From Acidovorax sp. Leaf191 (GTDB lineage: Bacteria; Pseudomonadota; Gammaproteobacteria; Burkholderiales; Burkholderiaceae_C), in contig NZ_LMPT01000012.1 of assembly GCF_001424425.1 (NCBI RefSeq), positions 362,601-426,600 of the forward strand: 64,000 nucleotides of DNA, in the 5' to 3' direction. Position numbers and translations under genes: made by a program. Shown here piece after piece: positions 1 through 8,255 of the stretch; the stretch's first letter is position 1, and every line of letters starts with the position of its first letter. The notes under the pieces are model-generated. The model saw nothing but the letters and a program-made list of their open reading frames with translations. It did no database searches and was not told the origin of the DNA.

Positions 1-1
1 C

Positions 2-2086
2 GCGGTGCACGGCTTTTGCGGCAGCACCGAGCCCACGCTGATGTACGCGCAGCGCGTGCTGTCGGGCGGACGCCCGGTGGGGGTGATGTGCCTGGCGTTC
101 AAGCTGGCGGACGAAATGCTCGCCATCTTCGGCTCGGTGCAGCCCGGCGGGGCGCAGGGCAGCGACGTGGTGCTGGCGCTGCTGGACGCGCAGGGCCGGG
201 TGCTGGTCTCGGGCGATGCGCTGCAGTTGCCCGTGGGCTGGCCGCTGCCCCAGGCGGCCGGTGCGGGGGTACAGGTGCTGCGCCATGCCAGCCGGCGCTA
301 CCTGATGGCGGTGTGCGACACGCAGGGCTTTGAGGGCTACCGCGGCCCGGGCTGGCGCGGTGTGGCGCTCCTGCCGCTGGATGTGGCCTTCGAAGAGTCC
401 ACGCAGGACGATCGCAGCGCGCTGGCGGGCTCGTTGGCGGCCGAGCTCTCGGGCCAGGCCGAGCTGCTGTCGCAAGAGCTGCGCGAGATTCCCCGGCGCT
501 CGGCCTCCATCCAGTCGGCGCTGGAGCGCTCGGTCTGGAACGGCCTGCTGGAGCTCAACCAGCTGGGCACCGGCAGTGGCGCGGCCGACGTGGCGCCGCG
601 CGAGCTTGTGTTCGCCAAGACCCTGCTGTCCGAGATCGGCACCACGGCCCGCAAGACGGCCCAGGCCTTCTCCGGCGCGCTGCAGAATTTGTACGGCGTG
701 GTGATGCAGTCGCTGCTGCGCGACGCCCAAAGCCGTGCGTCCCTGGCCATGCAGATCCTGGACCGCAACCTGTACGAGCGTGCCAACGACTGCCGCTGGT
801 GGGCGCTGACGCCGCAGTTCGCGCGCACACTGGAGGCCGGCGCCGTGGGCTGCGACAAGGCCACTGCGGTGCTGGCCGAGATCAACGGCTTGTACACCGT
901 GTATGCGTGCCTGGTGCTGTTCGCAGCCGATGGGCGCGTGATGGCGGTGTCCCAGCCGGGCTTGGCGCACTGGGTGGGTACGGTGCTGGACGAAGACTGG
1001 GTGCGCCAGTGCCTGCGGCTGCGCGGCAGCCAGGGCTACACCGTGAGCCGCTACGAAGACAGCCGCTTCTACAGCGAGGGCCCGACATTCGTCTACGCGG
1101 CCGCAGTGCGCGCTGGCGCGGCAGGTGGTGCGGATGCCGCCCCCGGCGCCAGCACGCCGGTGCTGGGTGGCATCGCCGTCGTGTGGGACGCTGCCCACCA
1201 GCTGCAATCCATCCTGGATGACTGCGGCGTGGGGGCCGGCGAGCGCGATGCGCTGGCTTTTGTCGACGCGGCAGGCCGAGTGCTGCGCACCAGCGGCGAT
1301 GGGCAGGCCGTCACGGCGCCCGATGCCGTGGCCGCCGGCCGGCAGGGCGGGCGCACCGCGGCGCTGGCGGGCCACCTGTATGGCGTGGGCCTGGCGCGCG
1401 GGCAGGGCTACCGGGAGTTTCGTGTCAGCGACGGCTACGACCACGGGCTCAGCTGCCTGGTGCTGCGCCATCTCTGCGAGCGCCGTTCGGGCGCCCCGGC
1501 GGCACCGTTGCTCGCCACGCCCGCGGCGGCGGCGCGCATCGGGGCCGAGCACCGCGCGCAGATGGCGACCTTTCTGGTCGGGTCGCACTGGCTGGGCGTG
1601 GATGCCGCGCACGTGGTCACTGCGGCGCCCGATGCCACGGTGCTCAATGCAGGCGGTGCGCGTGCGCCGTTTCAGGGCCTGGCGCAGATCGGCGACCGTG
1701 TGTACTCTGTGGTGGACCTGCGCAGCGTGGTGGCGGCCGGGCCGCAGGGCGTGGCGGCACCGCGCACCACCGACCCCCACCGCCAGATGGTGCTGGTGCG
1801 GGTGCCGCTCGAAGCCGGCGGCGCGCGCGAGTTCATCCTGCGGGTCGATGCCCTGGGCGCCATGCTCGACCTGGACCGCCGCGACATCCGGCCGGTGGGC
1901 ATGGCGGGGGCGGGCTCCCAGCGCATTTCGCTCATCGATGCGGTGGTGCCGGTGCCCACGGCGGACGGCAGCGCGGGGCAGGGCATGCTGTGCCGCATCT
2001 CCGCGCAGTGGCTGGAGCAGTGCGCGCTGGGCGCCCTGGGCGACGAGCCCGCGCAGGACGTGGACGCCCTGCTGGCCGCGGCGTGA
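2..2086 (+). CDS. CheW-domain sensory protein, 5' end outside the window
   Basis: About 694 codons are visible and the frame is still open at the left edge, so the GTG at position 5 need not be the start. The last ~170 residues (from about residue 520 of the visible part) read as a CheW-like domain, the adaptor fold that links chemoreceptors to CheA: a beta-rich stretch beginning MATFLVGSHWLGVDAAHVV, and later the CheW-typical pattern FILRVDALGAMLDLDRRDI. The preceding ~500 residues look like repeated extracytoplasmic-type sensor segments (for example VLALLDAQGRVLVSG and LVLFAADGRVMAVS, both reminiscent of PDC/Cache domains) separated by a helical stretch near residues 200-260. No membrane segment is visible in this part. 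Its stop codon overlaps the nudB start. A role in chemosensory signalling is inferred from the CheW domain only; the missing N-terminus could change the picture. Confidence 0.7.
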   Translation, partial: AVHGFCGSTEPTLMYAQRVLSGGRPVGVMCLAFKLADEMLAIFGSVQPGGAQGSDVVLALLDAQGRVLVSGDALQLPVGWPLPQAAGAGVQVLRHASRRYLMAVCDTQGFEGYRGPGWRGVALLPLDVAFEESTQDDRSALAGSLAAELSGQAELLSQELREIPRRSASIQSALERSVWNGLLELNQLGTGSGAADVAPRELVFAKTLLSEIGTTARKTAQAFSGALQNLYGVVMQSLLRDAQSRASLAMQILDRNLYERANDCRWWALTPQFARTLEAGAVGCDKATAVLAEINGLYTVYACLVLFAADGRVMAVSQPGLAHWVGTVLDEDWVRQCLRLRGSQGYTVSRYEDSRFYSEGPTFVYAAAVRAGAAGGADAAPGASTPVLGGIAVVWDAAHQLQSILDDCGVGAGERDALAFVDAAGRVLRTSGDGQAVTAPDAVAAGRQGGRTAALAGHLYGVGLARGQGYREFRVSDGYDHGLSCLVLRHLCERRSGAPAAPLLATPAAAARIGAEHRAQMATFLVGSHWLGVDAAHVVTAAPDATVLNAGGARAPFQGLAQIGDRVYSVVDLRSVVAAGPQGVAAPRTTDPHRQMVLVRVPLEAGGAREFILRVDALGAMLDLDRRDIRPVGMAGAGSQRISLIDAVVPVPTADGSAGQGMLCRISAQWLEQCALGALGDEPAQDVDALLAAA

Positions 2087-2565
2087 TGGCTGCAAATGCC
2101 GAAGGGGCCGCAGCACAGCGGCCGTTCAAGATCCCCGAATCGGTGCTGGTGGTGATCCACACGCCCGCACTCGACGTGCTGCTCATCGAGCGTGCGGACG
2201 GCATGGAGCACTGGCAGTCTGTCACCGGCAGCAAGGACCGCCCGGACGAACCCTGGGCGCTGACCGCGGCGCGCGAGGTGGGCGAGGAAACCGGCATCGA
2301 CGTGAACGCCCCCGGCTGTGTGCTCACCGACTGGTGTCTGGAGAACGTGTACGAGATCTGGCCGCAGTGGCGCCACCGCTACGCCCCCGGCGTGGTGTTC
2401 AACCGCGAGCGCGTCTTCGGGCTGTGCGTGCCCGAGCACACGCCGGTGGTGCTGAGCCCGCGCGAGCATGTGGCCTCTGCATGGCTGCCGTGGCGCGATG
2501 CGGCAGACCGCTGCTTTTCAGCCTCCAACGCCGAAGCCTGCCTGCTGCTGCCGCGCTTTGTGTAG
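2086..2565 (+). CDS. nudB: Dihydroneopterin triphosphate diphosphatase (Nudix), NudB
   Basis: This 159-residue Nudix hydrolase removes pyrophosphate from dihydroneopterin triphosphate, an early step of folate synthesis directly after GTP cyclohydrolase I. The Nudix box lies at residues 48-71: it ends REVGEETGI, giving the REUXEEXGU core, with one extra residue in the loop between the first Gly and the Glu compared with the textbook pattern. The N-terminal IPESVLVVIHTPALDVLLIE strand pattern and the WPQWRHRYAPG segment match NudB. The ATG at 2086 overlaps the preceding TGA, so translation is probably coupled; an earlier in-frame ATG at 1990 would only add low-complexity sequence read out of frame from the upstream gene. 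folE, the preceding step in the pathway, is 4.3 kb further on. Confidence is good for the family and moderate for the substrate. Confidence 0.82.
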   Translation: MAANAEGAAAQRPFKIPESVLVVIHTPALDVLLIERADGMEHWQSVTGSKDRPDEPWALTAAREVGEETGIDVNAPGCVLTDWCLENVYEIWPQWRHRYAPGVVFNRERVFGLCVPEHTPVVLSPREHVASAWLPWRDAADRCFSASNAEACLLLPRFV

Positions 2566-2607
2566 CGTGGCTGCCGTACAGGGCGTGCATGCCCTGCACG
2601 GGGTGCG

Positions 2608-4359
2608 TCATGGTGGCCGCAGGCGCAAGGGGTCCGACGGGTCCACCAGGTCTTCAGGTGCCGCGGTCAAGGTCAGGCTGTCGCGGGGCGCCGGGGGGAT
2701 GCGCGAGGGCTCGTCCGCATTGCTGCGGGTGCGCAGCACCACGCCGCCGGGGCGCCGGTCGTTGTCCTGCCCCAGCGTGGCGCGCGACGGTGCGGTGCCT
2801 ACCCGCAGCCTTAGTGCGTCGATGGCGTCCTGCAGCGGATCGGGCTCGGCCATGCGGGCGCGGTGGCGCAGCAGCACCTGCTGGGACATGTCCAGCAGCT
2901 TGGAGTTCAGGGTCTGCCCCGCGTGCTGCATCAGTTGCGCCACGGCCCCGGCGGGGTCGCCGGCCAGGCTCTGGGCCATGGCGGCCTCGGCGGTCTTGTT
3001 CACCTGCTGCAGGCAGTCGCGCACGACCTCGCTGTAGGGAGCGTGCACGTTGCAGGCATTGGCCAGCAGCTCGGTCAGGCCGCGCGTGTTGGCGTAGCGC
3101 ATGCCCAGCGCCCGCACCCAGCCTTCGCTCTCGGACAGGTCGATGGACGTGACCGCCAGCACGGCCAGCAGGCTACCCAGGTTGCAGGCGGCTTCAAAGT
3201 CGAAGGTGCTGGAGGTGATCTCGCTCGCCATGCTGCGCACGGACTCCACCGCTTGCGAGAACTGGCGCTGCTGGATGAGCTGCAGTGCGCGCGCCACGCT
3301 GGCAAAGCGCTGGATGCGCGCGCTGGCGGGGTGGCGCTCCAGGATGCGGCCAAAGTCGGCCATGCAGCGCTCGATGCCCTTGCGGTCGTTCTCCGCGAAG
3401 TACGCGAACGTGAGCAGCACCAGCGACTGGAAGTCGAACAGCTTGGAGTCGATGCCCAGGATGGCCGCCCGTGCCAGCACCTTGGTCGCGGTCTCGCGGT
3501 CGCCCATGTAGTACGACATCATCCCCAGCTTCTGCAGCCGCACCACCGAGTCGGGCGTGAGGCCGCTGGCCGTGCGGTAGGTCTCGATGGCCTGCGAGAA
3601 GTTGCCCAGCTCCACCTGCGCACGCCCCAGCACGTCGTAGGCGTCGGCGAAGGACGCATCCTCGCCGATCAGCTCCTGCAGGGTGGTCACGGCCCGGGCC
3701 GCCTGGCCGGACTCGATCTGCGCCCGTGCCACGCCAAGCTTGGCCCAGGGCAGGGCGCGGGCGGCGATCACGGCCTCGAACAGCGTGCGCGCCTCGTCGT
3801 GGCGGGACAGCCGCAGCAGCAGCTCGGAGCCGATGCGCGCCGCGTACAGCCAGTAGGGCTTGCGCGCCTCGAAGCGCTCCACGCACAGGCGCGCGGCGCT
3901 TTCGAAATCCTCGGCCTCGATGGCGTCGAAGATGGGTTTGAGGTGCACCTTGCGCAGGCGCGCCAGGCTCAGGCGCTCGAAGAGGGCGCTCGGGGTGAAG
4001 GGCTTGAGCAAATAGCCGTCGAGCGCCGACTCCGCAGCCTCTGCCACGGCGGCGTAGGATGCCTCGGCCGTGACCATGAAGAACACCGTGGAAAAGGGCA
4101 GCAGCTGGGCGCGCCGCAGGTCGTCCAGCAGGGTCTGGCCGGAGTAGCCGGCCTCGCCGAAGTACTGGTCGCACAGCACGTAGTCGAACACCGTGTGCTC
4201 CAGCCGGCTGCGCGCGTCCTGCACGCGGCTGCACTGCACGATGCGGCTGACACCGTACTCGCGCAGTTGTCCCACCAGGATGCTGCGCGATGTGGCATTG
4301 CTGTCGACAATCAGCGCCAGGACCGGTGTGGTGGCGGAGGGGTCGTTGTCGGTCGCCAA
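2608..4359 (-). CDS. Response regulator receiver domain fused to TPR repeats
   Basis: The first ~120 residues form a CheY-like receiver: an acidic start at LIVDSN, the phospho-acceptor Asp in DYVLCDQYF, and the conserved Lys in LLKPFTP. The remaining ~450 residues are a helical TPR array (for example GRAQVELGNFSQAIETYR, LTPDSVVRLQKLGMMSYYMG) ending in a disordered Pro/Arg-rich tail. No DNA-binding domain is seen, so output is probably through protein contacts. The start is uncertain. TTG at 4359 places the receiver ten residues from the N-terminus; TTG at 4398 and ATG at 4458 are also in frame, but the latter nearly reaches the divergent gene. No clear ribosome site precedes any of them. The gene lies on the opposite strand between two genes that are usually close together, which suggests insertion of a signalling gene here. 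Confidence 0.75.
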   Translation of the reverse strand: MATDNDPSATTPVLALIVDSNATSRSILVGQLREYGVSRIVQCSRVQDARSRLEHTVFDYVLCDQYFGEAGYSGQTLLDDLRRAQLLPFSTVFFMVTAEASYAAVAEAAESALDGYLLKPFTPSALFERLSLARLRKVHLKPIFDAIEAEDFESAARLCVERFEARKPYWLYAARIGSELLLRLSRHDEARTLFEAVIAARALPWAKLGVARAQIESGQAARAVTTLQELIGEDASFADAYDVLGRAQVELGNFSQAIETYRTASGLTPDSVVRLQKLGMMSYYMGDRETATKVLARAAILGIDSKLFDFQSLVLLTFAYFAENDRKGIERCMADFGRILERHPASARIQRFASVARALQLIQQRQFSQAVESVRSMASEITSSTFDFEAACNLGSLLAVLAVTSIDLSESEGWVRALGMRYANTRGLTELLANACNVHAPYSEVVRDCLQQVNKTAEAAMAQSLAGDPAGAVAQLMQHAGQTLNSKLLDMSQQVLLRHRARMAEPDPLQDAIDALRLRVGTAPSRATLGQDNDRRPGGVVLRTRSNADEPSRIPPAPRDSLTLTAAPEDLVDPSDPLRLRPP

Positions 4360-4474
4360 GGTATGTACCGGGCCGCCGTGGCGGGAAGTTGTATGCAACG
4401 AAGTGTAAGGCGTGGCGGCGCCGCGCAGTGTCGGACAAACCCGCGGCGTGGGCGGCATGCGACACAATCGGGCC
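4360..4474. promoter_or_regulatory. Divergent promoter region between the receiver-TPR gene and the EEP gene
   Basis: These 115 bases separate two divergent starts and must hold both promoters. On the plus strand CACAAT (4463-4468) stands six bases before the EEP ATG with no ribosome site between, as expected for a leaderless message. On the minus strand a TACACT-like hexamer lies near 4403-4408, about 45 bases before the chosen TTG start. No good -35 hexamer is seen for either, so the call rests mainly on geometry. Confidence 0.35.
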
Positions 4475-5212
4475 ATGGAACACGACGACATTCTGCGGGT
4501 GGCCACCTACAACATCCACAAGGGCGTGCAGGGCCTGGGGCCGGCGCGCCGGCTGGAGATCCACAACCTGGGCCTGGCGGTGGAGCAGCTCGATGCCGAC
4601 ATCGTGTGCCTGCAGGAGGTGCGCAAGCTCCACCGGCGCGAGTCGACGTACTTCCAGCGCTGGCCCGATCTGCCCCAGGCCGAGTACCTGGCGCCCGAAG
4701 GTTATGAGGCGGTGTACCGCACCAACGCCATCACCAAGCACGGCGAACACGGCAATGCGCTGCTGTCGCGCTGGCCGGTGATCGGGCACCAGCACGAGGA
4801 CATCTCCGACCACCGCTTCGAGCAGCGCGGCCTGCTGCATGTGGAGGTGGACGCGCACGGGCGCCGCATCCATGTGATCGTCGTGCACCTGGGGCTCATT
4901 CCCGGCAGCCGCGTCCGCCAGATCGAGCGGCTGCAGCGCTTCATCGAGCGCGAGGTGCCCTCCGGTGCGCCGGTGGTCGTGGCCGGGGATTTCAACGACT
5001 GGGGCCTGCAGATCAAGCGCATGCTGGCGGGGTTTTCGCTGTACGAGTTCGACGCGCCGCGCGCCTTCACCTACCCCGCGCGGCTGCCGCTGGCCCAGCT
5101 GGACCATGTGTACGTGCGCGGGCTCACCCCGCTGTCGCTGCACGTGCCGCGCGGCCGCATCTGGTGGCGCATGTCCGACCACCTTCCGCTCATCGCTGAA
5201 TTCAGGCTGTGA
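4475..5212 (+). CDS. Endonuclease/exonuclease/phosphatase (EEP) family protein, YbhP-like
   Basis: This 245-residue EEP hydrolase carries all the family landmarks in order: RVATYNIHKG near the start, CLQEV (metal-binding Glu), VIVVHLGL, VVAGDFNDW (Asn/Asp pair), LDHVYVRG, and a C-terminal SDHLPLIAEF with the catalytic Asp-His. EEP enzymes cleave phosphodiester or phosphomonoester bonds in nucleic acids or lipids, and the sequence does not identify the substrate. In Escherichia coli the homologue ybhP lies next to clsB, and here a ClsB-like gene follows 145 bp downstream. That arrangement favours a link to phospholipid metabolism, although this is inference. The ATG at 4475 is chosen because the conserved strand begins at residue 9; it stands only six bases after a -10-like CACAAT (see findings). 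A family A repeat follows the stop codon. Confidence 0.85.
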   Translation: MEHDDILRVATYNIHKGVQGLGPARRLEIHNLGLAVEQLDADIVCLQEVRKLHRRESTYFQRWPDLPQAEYLAPEGYEAVYRTNAITKHGEHGNALLSRWPVIGHQHEDISDHRFEQRGLLHVEVDAHGRRIHVIVVHLGLIPGSRVRQIERLQRFIEREVPSGAPVVVAGDFNDWGLQIKRMLAGFSLYEFDAPRAFTYPARLPLAQLDHVYVRGLTPLSLHVPRGRIWWRMSDHLPLIAEFRL

Positions 5213-5217
5213 AAGCC

Positions 5218-5312
5218 GCCCCCCTGAGTCGCTTCGCGCCTTCCCCCGCAGGGGGGCGCCACCCGTGGCCTGGCGAAGCCAGCTCCACGGTGGCACTGGC
5301 GTGGGTCGCGCC
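5218..5312 (+). repeat. Family A 3'-end hairpin repeat, copy A1 (short form)
   Basis: The element begins about six bases after the EEP stop codon. It has an outer stem CCCCCTG / CAGGGGG, then a second hairpin CTGGC-gaa-GCCAG, and ends near CACGGTGGCACTGG. The same layout recurs at 6602, 8013, 21541 and 25283. Compared with A2 the second hairpin differs by a T-A to C-G exchange in the stem, a compensatory change. Confidence 0.85.
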
Positions 5313-5357
5313 ACGTTCCACGATGGCTGGCGATCCGTTGCACGGTAGAGGGGTGCG

Positions 5358-6599
5358 ATGAGCAAGAAGCTGATGTTTCGGGCCAGAAGAACGGAGTTTT
5401 CTGACGACCACCGGGTGCGCCTGCTGCAGGGGGCCGAGGAGCTGTTCCCCGCGCTGGTCCAGGCCATGGATGCCGCGCTGTCGGACATCCAGTTCGAGAC
5501 CTACATCTTCGACTTCACCGGCGCGGGCGCCGATGTGGCCCAGGCGCTGATGCGGGCTGCAGCACGCGGCGTGCGCACCCAGCTGGTGGTGGACGGCGTG
5601 GGCACCGGCGCCCTGCCGCCCGAGTGGGCCGAGCGCCTGGCGAACGCTGGCGTGCAGTACCGCGTGTACTCGCCGCTCGGGCCCCTGGGCCTGCTGCTGC
5701 CGCACCGCTGGCGCCGGCTGCACCGAAAGCTGTGCGTGGTGGACGGCTGCACGCTGTTTTGCGGCGGCATCAACGTGCTGGATGATTTTCACGACCCGAA
5801 CTACGGCCGCCTGGACGCGCCGCGCTTCGACTTTGCGGTGCAGGCCACCGGCAGCCTGGTGACCAGCGCCAGCGAGACCATGGACCAGCTGTGGTGGCGC
5901 ATGCAGGCTGTGCGCGACGCGCGCGAGCGCCGCCTGCCCGAGGCGCTGCAGGCCCTGCGCGCCGCCAGTGCCGCCCGGCACGCGGCCGAGGCGGCGGACG
6001 ACGCCACGCCCCCCATGCGCGCCGCGCTGGTGCTGCGCGACAACGTGCGCAACCGCAGCCGCATCGAAAAAGCCTACCGCCGCGCCATCGGGTCGGCGCG
6101 GCACGAGGTCATCATCGCCAACGCCTACTTCATGCCCGGCGGCAAGCTGCGCCGCGCGCTGGTGATGGCGGCGCGCCGCGGCGTGCGTGTGCGGCTGCTG
6201 CTGCAGGGGCGCTATGAGTACTTCATGCAGTACCACGCGGCGCGGCCGGTGTACGGCGCGCTGCTGGATGCGGGCGTGGAGATCCATGAATACGCGCCGA
6301 GCTTTCTGCACGCCAAGGTGGCGGTGGTCGATGCCATGGGCGAGCGGCCCTGGGCCACGGTGGGCTCGTCCAACCTCGACCCTTTGAGCCTGCTGCTGGC
6401 GCGCGAGGCCAACGTGGTGGTGGAAGACGCCGCCTTTGCCGCCGACCTGCGCCAGCGCCTGGTGGACGCCATGCAGCACGCCGGCCGCCGCATGGACCCC
6501 GCGCGCTACGCGGGCCGCCCGCTGCGCCAGCGGGTGCTCGACCGCATCGCGTTCGGCCTGATGCGCCTGGCGCTGTGGATCACCGGAAAAAGTTACTAG
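5358..6599 (+). CDS. clsB: Cardiolipin synthase B-like phospholipase D family enzyme
   Basis: The 413-residue protein has the two HKD motifs of the phospholipase D superfamily: HRKLCVVD (H122, K124, D129) and HAKVAVVD (H318, K320, D325), the second followed by GSSNLDPLS. These catalyse phosphatidyl transfer; ClsB-type enzymes make cardiolipin from phosphatidylglycerol and another phospholipid at the inner membrane. There is no N-terminal pair of membrane helices as in ClsA, and the length matches ClsB (about 410). The start ATG at 5358 follows an AGAGGGG ribosome site. It lies downstream of the EEP gene in the same direction, the arrangement of E. coli ybhP-clsB. A family A repeat separates the two genes and another follows this one. 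Confidence 0.87.
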   Translation: MSKKLMFRARRTEFSDDHRVRLLQGAEELFPALVQAMDAALSDIQFETYIFDFTGAGADVAQALMRAAARGVRTQLVVDGVGTGALPPEWAERLANAGVQYRVYSPLGPLGLLLPHRWRRLHRKLCVVDGCTLFCGGINVLDDFHDPNYGRLDAPRFDFAVQATGSLVTSASETMDQLWWRMQAVRDARERRLPEALQALRAASAARHAAEAADDATPPMRAALVLRDNVRNRSRIEKAYRRAIGSARHEVIIANAYFMPGGKLRRALVMAARRGVRVRLLLQGRYEYFMQYHAARPVYGALLDAGVEIHEYAPSFLHAKVAVVDAMGERPWATVGSSNLDPLSLLLAREANVVVEDAAFAADLRQRLVDAMQHAGRRMDPARYAGRPLRQRVLDRIAFGLMRLALWITGKSY

Positions 6600-6601
6600 C
6601 A

Positions 6602-6697
6602 AGCCCCCTGAGCGGCTGCGCCGCTTCCCCCCAGGGGGATGCCACCGGTGGCCCGGCGAAGCCGGTTCCACGGTGGCACTGGTGTGGGGGCGCGCCG
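6602..6697 (+). repeat. Family A 3'-end hairpin repeat, copy A2 (short form)
   Basis: This copy starts three bases after the clsB stop. The outer stem CCCCCTG / CAGGGGG encloses GCGGC-tgc-GCCGC, and the second hairpin is CCGGC-gaa-GCCGG. It aligns with A1 over nearly its whole length, with paired changes in the stems. Confidence 0.85.
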
Positions 6698-6760
6698 GTT
6701 GCAGAGCGTGCGGGGAAGGCGACGCGCAGTAGGCGGTCAGGACCTGTTCATTTGGATTGC

Positions 6761-6812
6761 TATAAAATTAATAGCTGCTAGCGCTTGCCTATCAAGCGGT
6801 AGAGGCCAAAAA
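6761..6812 (+). repeat. Family B palindromic repeat, copy B1
   Basis: An AT-rich lead-in (TATAAAATTAAT) is followed by AGCTGCTAGCGCTTG, a five-base loop, CAAGCGGTAGAGGC and an A-run. The two halves are inverted repeats. It lies just upstream of folE. Confidence 0.8.
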
Positions 6813-6856
6813 CCCTTGAAATGAGCGGCGTGTCATTCGCTGTTACGATTCTGGCC

Positions 6857-7582
6857 ATGTCCAGCCCCACTGCCGCCGATATGACGCCCACCCCGCCGGA
6901 TGAAGGCACGCCTGTTTCCGTCAAGATCCGGGAGCGCCTCGCGGCGGCCCGCAAGCGCTTTCATGCCAACGACAACATCTCCGAGTTCATCGAGCCCGGT
7001 GAGCTGGAGAAGCTGCTCGACGAGGTCGAGACCAAGATGCAGGGCGTGCTCGACAGCCTGGTGATCAACACCGACGGCGACCACAACACCAACAACACCG
7101 CGCGGCGCGTGGCCAAGATGTACCTGAACGAGGTGTTCAAGGGCCGCTACGTGGCGCAGCCGCCCATCACCGAGTTTCCCAACGCCGAGCACCTGAACGA
7201 GCTGATGATCGTCGGCCCCATCACCGTGCGCAGCGCGTGCAGCCACCACTTCTGCCCGGTCATCGGCAAGATCTGGATCGGCGTGATGCCCAACGAGCAC
7301 ACCAACGTGATCGGCCTGTCCAAATACGCGCGCCTGGTCGACTGGGTCATGGGCCGCCCCCAGATCCAGGAAGAAGCCGTGGTGCAGCTGGCCGACCTGA
7401 TCATGGAAAAGACCCAGCCCGACGGCCTGGCCATCGTGATGGAGGCCAGCCACTTCTGCATGTCCTGGCGCGGTGTGCGCGAGATGGACAGCAAGATGAT
7501 CAACTCGGTGATGCGTGGCGTGTTCCTCAAGGACCCGGCGCTGCGCCGCGAATTCCTCTCCCTCATCCCCGGAAAGAACTGA
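6857..7582 (+). CDS. folE: GTP cyclohydrolase I
   Basis: FolE converts GTP to 7,8-dihydroneopterin triphosphate, the first step of folate/pterin synthesis, in the cytoplasm. From ATG 6857 the product has 241 residues (E. coli 222). Zinc ligands are recognisable: C128 and H131 in SACSHHFCPVIGK, and C201 in ASHFCMSWRGVRE. The core NNTARRVAKMY and VIGLSKYARLVDW segments are conserved. ATG 6821 is also in frame but falls at the end of a repeat, while 6857 stands seven bases after TACGAT, a -10-like hexamer; 6881 is a further option. A BLUF photoreceptor gene starts three bases after the stop. The product of this enzyme is the substrate of NudB, encoded 4.3 kb upstream. Confidence 0.93.
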   Translation: MSSPTAADMTPTPPDEGTPVSVKIRERLAAARKRFHANDNISEFIEPGELEKLLDEVETKMQGVLDSLVINTDGDHNTNNTARRVAKMYLNEVFKGRYVAQPPITEFPNAEHLNELMIVGPITVRSACSHHFCPVIGKIWIGVMPNEHTNVIGLSKYARLVDWVMGRPQIQEEAVVQLADLIMEKTQPDGLAIVMEASHFCMSWRGVREMDSKMINSVMRGVFLKDPALRREFLSLIPGKN

Positions 7583-7585
7583 CCC

Positions 7586-8008
7586 ATGCTCGTACGCCTG
7601 CTCTACGCCAGCCGCGCTGTGGACACCTCTCACGCAGCCATTGAAGCCATCCTCACGCAATCGCGCCAGCACAACCCGGGCTGCGGCATCACCGGCGTGC
7701 TGTGCTACGGCGGCGGTGTGTTCCTGCAGGCCATCGAAGGCGGGCGCTCCGCGGTGAGCGACCTGTACGGCCACATCCAGAAGGACGCGCGCCACAAGAA
7801 CGTGGAGCTGCTGCACTACGAAGAGATCGCCGAGCGCCGCTTCGGCGGCTGGACCATGGGGCAGGTGAACCTGTCCAAGATCAACCATTCGATCCTGCTC
7901 AAGTACTCCGAAAAGCCCGAGCTCGACCCGTATGCGGTGTCGGGCAAGGTGTCGTTCGCGCTGCTCGAGGAGCTGATGGCGACCGCTTCGATCATCGGCA
8001 GAGCTTAG
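7586..8008 (+). CDS. BLUF-domain blue-light receptor, stand-alone
   Basis: The 140-residue protein is little more than one BLUF domain, which binds FAD non-covalently and signals in blue light through a hydrogen-bond switch. The residues that matter are present and correctly spaced: Tyr7 (LLYASRA), Asn30 (NPGCGITG), Gln48 (FLQAIEGG), Trp89 and Met91 (FGGWTMG). A ~45-residue helical tail follows and would be the output or dimer surface. There is no EAL, cyclase or DNA-binding domain, so the partner is a separate protein. Three bases separate it from folE, so the two are almost certainly co-transcribed. Whether light regulates pterin synthesis, or the receptor works elsewhere, cannot be told from sequence. 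A family A repeat follows the stop. Confidence 0.92.
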   Translation: MLVRLLYASRAVDTSHAAIEAILTQSRQHNPGCGITGVLCYGGGVFLQAIEGGRSAVSDLYGHIQKDARHKNVELLHYEEIAERRFGGWTMGQVNLSKINHSILLKYSEKPELDPYAVSGKVSFALLEELMATASIIGRA

Positions 8009-8012
8009 GAAC

Positions 8013-8133
8013 ACCCCCCTGAGTCGCTGCGCGCCTTCCTCCCGCTCTCGCATTGCTGCGCAATGCGGGCAGGGGGACGCCACCAGTGCGGCGGGGCGGC
8101 CCTTGCGCGGTGGCTGCTGGCTGGGACCGCGCC
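8013..8133 (+). repeat. Family A 3'-end hairpin repeat, copy A3 (long form)
   Basis: The repeat begins four bases after the BLUF stop. The outer CCCCCTG / CAGGGGG stem carries an extra internal hairpin GCATTGC-tgc-GCAATGC that A1 and A2 lack. The second half (GGCGGGGCGGCCCTTGC) matches A4 and A5 rather than A1 and A2, so there are two subfamilies. Confidence 0.85.
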
Positions 8134-8255
8134 AGTTGCATGCGCTGTGCGGGTGGCATGGCACTTCTCCTGACTGACTGTTCGCGCGCCACACGGCCGC
8201 AGTTCCAGACGGCGCTGCGGCTTTTTGCATTCATGTCCCTCGCTCCCTCTGACCC

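Noticed and set aside
3194-5488. A 764-codon open frame on the minus strand across the EEP gene and the receiver-TPR gene
   Set aside because: It reads another frame of GC-rich genes, is Arg/Pro/His-rich and has no domain pattern; the sense genes have clear motifs.
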